Origin: Lithospermum erythrorhizon
Lineage: Eukaryota > Streptophyta > Magnoliopsida > Boraginales > Boraginaceae
Direction: 5' to 3'
Assembly (NCBI GenBank): GCA_019722365.1
Contig: JADFUC010001000.1
Coordinates: 1,550,001 to 1,614,000 of the forward strand
Length of the DNA stretch: 64,000 bases
The notes under the pieces are model-generated. The model did not search any database and was not told where the DNA came from. It saw only the letters and a list, made by a program, of their open reading frames with translations. This document shows, one piece after another, positions 58,997-64,000 of the stretch; the first letter of the stretch is position 1; every line of letters starts with the position of its first letter. A program made the position numbers and the translations under genes.

Positions 58997-60653
58997 AATC
59001 TGTGTGCACTCATTTTGTTCATGTCCAATCTCGGTCGATATTCTTTTTCATCAGGCGATTGACATGCGCAGGATTCACGATAGCGATGAACTGCGCCGGT
59101 TGTGATGTCCTGATTGATTATTCGAGCTCGAGCAATTGCTCACGAACTTAGCAAAAACACGCATAGCCATTTGTCTTTCACATCCCGCGCCATGTCGTAT
59201 ACGTAGGCTTGCAGTACTTTCCTGCTCTTCCTTCGATAATATATCACAACTTCTTGTGTTCGGCTTTAAGTATCACGGGAATTCTTTTAGTAACTGCCAA
59301 ATGCGGTGTGGTTTAATGCATATGTTCTTCCTTGGTATTGCATGGAGCAAGTCGAATGCAATTCTGATCAAATACATTAAACTTCGACCATTTTGCTTGA
59401 AGTATATACCGTCCATGATTCTCCATCGGGATCCTTATTGATTTTGTACACGGAACTATAGGGCCAATTTCAACGAGTTCTTGATCAGCAATACGAACCT
59501 ATTTAGTACTTCACTTAGCATCTTGCATTTTTTGACATATAAGATTCCACCGTTTCATGAACTTTAATTCGAGGAAGTAACTGCGTAAATCAGATACATG
59601 CGTCTCGAAAATTTTCCGTCGTTGATGTAAACTCGCCGTGATGTTTGATTGTCTCCGGTAAGATTAAATAAATACACATAGAGGCTTGCCATGATGATTC
59701 ACTTGTATGCTCCTCTCTTTTTGTGAAAGTGTTTATTCGCTCTGCGTCTTTGAAATCCTCGCTTGATGAAATAGGATTGATCTTACAAGCAGGCTGCTTG
59801 GGGCTTGTTTCGAGCGTAAGTGCGTGCGACACGTAAACTAGATGATCTTCCCTTATTTGTACCTGGAGGTTGTCTTCATCTGACTGCTTATTTCAATCGC
59901 TTGTAAGAAAGCGATTCATCGAGTTGAAATATCTTCCCGACTTTTGTAAGTACGCGGGCCCGATGTCGTTCTTCTGATAGCGCAGCAGTGCGAAATACCG
60001 TTGAAATCCCCATCGCTTCGCTTGTGAGTATCGCTTAGTACCGGCCCCAGCTTTGTGCTTAGTATTTTCCCGTTAAATCTCTTTTTGTTTTAAAAATCAT
60101 TTGAGCTCAATTTTCTTACTGACACTTTAGGAAGTTTTGTGTGAGTGACCGTGTGATTATACCGGTGCTTGATCTGCATTCCGTTTAACTCTCAGCTTTC
60201 TGCGTCTTGGTTAGACACGCAAATGTTAAAAGGATCATTTGGCTCGTCATCTTGACCGTGTTCCTGATTTCATAAATGTTTCGATCCTTACTTTGATCTG
60301 TAGTCATTAAATCGATTTGGTGCTACATGTGTTCTCCACTTGAGTCATTGCGTCGTGTTCTTTGTAGAGGGGATTAGCCGTACGCTTGAATGGATTATTA
60401 CCGGTCTGCGTCAGTGATCTTGAGGAAGGGGTATTGCTTGAGTGTTATTTCTGCGGTGCGTGATTGTGATGCTTGAGGATGATTGAAGTTTCTCCACTGC
60501 TATTATCGATAGTATCTTTTGCGGTGCGACTCTTCTTTTTCAATTTGTTTTGCGGTTCGTACTCCGTTCCGTTTCTTATCTTCCCTCGAATGACATACTT
60601 CTTCCCCATGATTATCTTATGTGCGCCCGCGTGGCGCAACTATGGCACTTTGT

Positions 60654-61436
60654 TCACTCATTGCTTTCGGGAAGATCTGAAGTTGTGTTTAACATTATGC
60701 TACGTGAGGAAACACCTCTATGGACCTTAGCGATGTGGACATGTCTTGATGAAGCCCAATACTTTGAAATAACTACGAGATGGTTTGACTCCATCGAGAA
60801 CTGTTGTGGTGTCATATTAACTAACGAGATAGTGTGGGGGGATCTGTTTAGAACATGAAATATCCATGAGTAAACATCGGCAAAAAACTCTTTGGTATAC
60901 ACTGCAGACAACATGGATCTCGCATTCATTCTGATCCTGATTGCTTCTCTATGACACCGTTTTTGTTGAGGAGTATAGGTACATAGTTAATTGTCTGCTT
61001 GATTCCCGTGTGTCTTGCAAAGTCGTAAGAAAGGAGATGCGAGGAGTGTCTTCGCCCCGCCGATCGGTTCTAAGACAACAAATGTGCTCGTTTGTTTCTT
61101 TTCTACCGTAAACTTTAAAAGTTTTGAAAGCAGTCAAAAAGCGTCGGTTGTTGGATAGCATGCTCGCTGGCTTTCTGCGTAATCATTGATAAAACATAAA
61201 GTACCTCTTTACCCACGTGTTGGTGAGATAGGACCACGTATGTCGAGAATCTTGTTAGCTCCGGTATTTTCCATTCTCCGTGTTCTATGTGGGGTGCATT
61301 CTGAGCATTTCCATTTAGGCAGTCTATCACGATTACTTGATTTTCTTTTGAATTTAGAGTAGTCAACACCGTTTTGCTTATGCTTTAGGAATGCATGATC
61401 CTTTATAAATTTAGAAGTCATTACACTTCGTGCCAT
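60654..61436 (-). pseudogene. Copia integrase, broken remnant
   Basis: Three shifted minus-strand frames carry integrase pieces in order. 61436-61230 has WKCSECTPHRTRRMENTGA and ILDIRGPISP (GAG-pre-integrase to 'D--GPI-P'). 61161-60949 has AFKTFKVYGRKETNEHICCL followed by RTDRRGE, the catalytic 'LR-DRGGE' box with a Gly-to-Arg change. 60929-60654 has NARSMLSA, KEFFADV, HVLNRSPH and NMTPQQ. Stops between the pieces show that it is dead. Confidence 0.88.
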
Positions 61437-62517
61437 AATTTTGAATTTCTTCCGTTAACTTGCATCATACTGCGTTTACATCGACATCATTTGGTCACTT
61501 TTATACGGAATAATGATAAACATTCTATTTGATCTGCATGGTGGATTCGTTATCGAAGCCTCTCTTAGAGATGATCTGAAGCTGACATTGCTCATTCTTG
61601 AAACCTTGTGAAAGCCACTCTCGCATGGTTGTCCTTAGCAAATTGTTCTTTAAGTGAGGAATAAAATACACCTGCTCCTCACTGCGTATGTTACTCCATT
61701 AAGCACAATTTTCCTGATTCCTTTTTATTTCGCCTCAATTTCTTTGTCGTTGCCTAAGCAACGAGAATGAGAGAAATTAACGGTAGAGTGAGCGAACCAA
61801 ACTTTTCAGCATTAACGCGTGTGATTGGAACATCCGGTCATGAACGCGTGTTTCATAACCTGCTTTGTGGCCAGGATAGTCATCCTTATAAGTAATAACA
61901 TGTCGTCTTCGTCCTCAAATGCATAATTTACTTCTTTTAACCAAAAGCAGGGCAGCTCATGTGATGATAGTGTCTAAGTTGTGTTCTGAAGCAACATGGT
62001 TGCTTTTTCTTGAAGATTGTCCAGTGACTCCTCTTCCCTTCACATGTATGATGTATTTTTATGCAGAAATTACTATTTCCTCTTCACTTTACATTTAGAT
62101 TTACGAAGCTAACATTGGCAATGACTTCTTCGTTTTCTTTATGAATCTCTTGAAACTTACTGGCTCGTCGTAATTGATAGACACTTGCGGTACCAAATAC
62201 AACGTAAATTTGTTTGATAATCGTTTGGACTTTTACATAAGCAGCTGACTATGTGGGTGTGCTTATCGGTTAGAGTTCTCGAGAATCTTACGAACAATTT
62301 TAGTGTCGATCGTAGCCTCTCGAATTTACTTCTCGACTTATTAGGCTACACAGTAATTTACTTTTAAAGTACTCGGCGATAGTTTCTTGTTTGCCATTTC
62401 TAGCATTCGAATTCTTCTCGGCGTGTTGCAAAGAGATTTCTTAACGCTTTTCATTCTCCCATCACTTTCGCTTTCAAGGAATCAGTTATTTATGCTTATT
62501 TACGTTCCAAAACTTGT

Positions 62518-62718
62518 TCAAAAGCGCCTCTCTATCCCAGAGCTTGGAAGAGATAGTTTATGATAAAGTAGCAGCACAATCCAAAGTGCTTGTTGGTTGT
62601 CAACAGCATGGTGCCGTCGATTAGCTCTCGAGTCCTCTTTCCTTGGCTCCCAGAGTGGCACTTTTGCTTCGAAGTTTTCCGTGACTTTCCATTTCCGATG
62701 CGGCATAATGTTTGCCAT
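62518..62718 (-). pseudogene. Possible copia gag remnant
   Basis: A 66-aa minus-strand frame includes VPLWEPRKED and DNQQALWIVLLLYHKLSLPS. The latter resembles the 'D-KAL--I-QAL-----F--I' block of copia gag (UBN2-type). It sits in the expected position between the 5' LTR and the integrase. The match is short, so I hold it loosely. Confidence 0.45.
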
Positions 62719-62800
62719 GAAATGAGGTATCTTCGAACTCGCTTTGTCTCATTTCATTTCGGTTTAATGGTGTTTGGCTAGCTGTGTTTAACCTAGATCG

Positions 62801-62820
62801 ACCAAACTCTAATACCCGAT
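62801..62820 (-). other. Eroded primer-binding site of the copia element
   Basis: Immediately inside the 5' LTR the minus strand reads 'gggtattagagtttggt'. This resembles the initiator-tRNA-Met primer site 'tggtatcagagc' with a C-to-T change and other drift. Position and partial match agree with a copia primer-binding site. Confidence 0.6.
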
Positions 62821-63167
62821 TGTTGAGTTTCTTAACTTCTAATCAATCAACCGAATAACAAACAAGAGCGAATCACGAGTTTATTGTATGAAATCTGATT
62901 GCAATGCATTCGAAATCTCGCGCGCTTTATTTAATGAAAGTGAGCTATTTATAAACTCCAAATTACATGAGATAGTCTAACTGAATTGCTAACTAAATGC
63001 AAAGCAGAGATGCATTCTAGCACGTTCCTGAATCCTACTGACAACTAAACACTGAGAACTAAGCGCGCTAAAATAGGCAAAACATAACGACCTAATTTGA
63101 ATGACAAAAGGTCTTTATTAACGCGCTCTGCGTAGGCTGCGTGAGGTGGAAATGAATTGATTGAGCA
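62821..63167 (-). repeat. 5' LTR of the copia element
   Basis: It reads from 'tgttgagtttcttaac' to '..gaattgattgagca' on the plus strand (TG...CA). Shared blocks with the left LTR are 'tttaatgaaagt', 'cattctagc', 'caactaaacac', 'aggcaaaacataacgaccta' and 'aatttgaatgac'. The many differences between the LTRs indicate an old insertion. Confidence 0.82.
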
Positions 63168-64000
63168 TGGCTCCGGGAAGAACATCATTTACCGGTTTGC
63201 CATCAATATACAGGCGATATATGACAATTTGAGCCTAGAAATTGCTTTGGTTTAAATAATTTCAGCATATATATTTTTTGCTTAGTTTTGGTTATTTTGA
63301 TCATTGAGATCATGAATACTAAATCGCCGCCAACTTTGTTTCGCCATGAAGTTTTCCTGCACATTTGCGATGGTTTGGCTGAGAGAATTTGACTTTTTTA
63401 GTTTCAAAATAGGTTTCACTTTAAAGTCGAGAGAAATTTTTACGTAAAATGAGGAAAATGCATGTTGAAAAATGAAAATGATTATTGGCCCAACCAAAAT
63501 GATTATTATTGTAATTTGCCAAATATCTAATCTACAAGTATGAATAAGTCCATCTTCATCTTTATTAAAACCTTATTTCCATACGATCTTGTACTCGAGT
63601 CTAAGTCAGTTTATTTTCAAGTGGATTGTTGACTAAGGTTTATATAATCGAGTATCAAGTCGTTCACAATACTTGGAGTTATGCACCAATTTGCTATTGA
63701 CTAAATTAGTTTTGGATTATTAGAGTGTTAGCGATGAAGTCCATTAAATAAAATTGGTAGAAAATCAACACCTAATGTCGATCACATCCATAGAGAGACT
63801 TCACTGTATCATTCAAGTTTTCACCAGATTAAACAGGAAAATAGCTACTGTATTCTTCAGTCATATACGAAGACGAGATTCCATTAATTATTCCTTGTGT
63901 CATCAAAACAATGCATCAAAGTACTAATAAAAGAAATAAAGGATTTTTGCCTTATAAAGCTATGATTTAATTTTTATATGATTCGCATTATTTTAATTTT
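63168..64000. other. Flank with no recognisable gene
   Basis: AT-rich sequence with one short minus-strand frame (63282-63497) that shows no family resemblance. I see no further repeat structure apart from the duplicated word 'aaaatgattatt' at 63474 and 63498. Confidence 0.5.

Larger units (their letters stand above)
58452..63167 (-). mobile_element. Decayed Ty1/copia LTR retrotransposon
   Basis: The element runs on the minus strand, from the 5' LTR at the right (62821-63167) to the 3' LTR at the left (58452-58729). Between them, in order, are possible gag remnants (62518-62718), integrase remnants (60654-61436) and an RNase H end (58799-58996). Integrase preceding reverse transcriptase/RNase H is the Ty1/copia order. 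All frames are full of stops and shifts; reverse transcriptase is not readable with confidence (about 59000-60400). It lies only about 12 bp from the end of the neighbouring LINE remnant. 'ggaag' stands just left of the 3' LTR (58447-58451) and also at 63176-63180, a doubtful candidate target duplication. Confidence 0.9.

Noticed and set aside
59590..59832. 80-codon minus-strand frame inside the copia element as a reverse transcriptase piece
   Set aside because: It lies where reverse transcriptase should be, but I could not find the catalytic box or other conserved blocks, so I did not call it.
1..64000. CRISPR arrays, bacterial operons, prophage or ribosomal RNA genes
   Set aside because: None were seen; the tandem arrays present are ordinary eukaryotic mini- and microsatellites without spacer structure.
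1..64000. Conserved microRNA precursors
   Set aside because: I looked for mature sequences of common plant families (miR156, 159, 160, 164-167, 171, 172, 319, 390, 396) and found no convincing hairpin; a folding search would be needed to exclude others.

Overview
The window is nuclear DNA from a flowering plant, almost certainly a eudicot. The base composition is AT-rich. Genes have GT-AG introns, the protein families are plant-type, and the intergenic space is full of short inverted-repeat elements, microsatellites and decayed retrotransposons. The sequence alone does not give a species. Frequent 'ctccgta'-type motifs are remnants of Stowaway-like elements and are only a weak hint.

Six protein-coding genes and one tRNA gene are well supported. 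From left to right they are: (1) a single-exon F-box/kelch-type gene on the minus strand (502-1698); (2) a nine-exon minus-strand gene for the CSA/ERCC8 WD40 protein of transcription-coupled DNA repair (4995-9843), whose exons join in frame to 455 aa; (3) a ZCF37-like small membrane-anchored protein (12283-13146, minus); (4) a tRNA-Pro(UGG) gene on the minus strand (16765-16838) with an odd T arm; (5) a short DUF688-type protein (18793-19281, minus); (6) a five-exon plus-strand gene for a chloroplast-type DUF3054 membrane protein (23464-26610, 254 aa); (7) a nine-exon plus-strand AINTEGUMENTA (ANT) gene (40733-44613, 629 aa) with a 9-nt micro-exon. The genes look like independent single-copy loci. 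Nothing in the layout suggests that they form a pathway or a cluster.

The rest is accessory DNA. From 26.6 to 40.7 kb there is a gene-free stretch of about 14 kb upstream of ANT, made of inverted-repeat elements, a (TAA)n array and Helitron-like or other dispersed repeats. From 44.6 to 55.2 kb is another gene-poor stretch with a candidate solo LTR and nested small elements. From 55.2 to 63.2 kb lie a decayed minus-strand LINE and, about 10 bp away, a decayed minus-strand Ty1/copia element whose two LTRs, eroded primer-binding site, integrase and RNase H remnants can still be recognised.

I found no convincing novel biological system. The most useful leads are: the ANT protein lacks the motif expected at the start of exon 2; the tRNA-Pro gene has a two-base-longer T arm; several inverted-repeat elements have readable target duplications (14385-15088, 28652-28827, 24032-24207); a 52-bp minisatellite in a DUF3054 intron is split by one of these elements; and several GC-rich islands remain unexplained.
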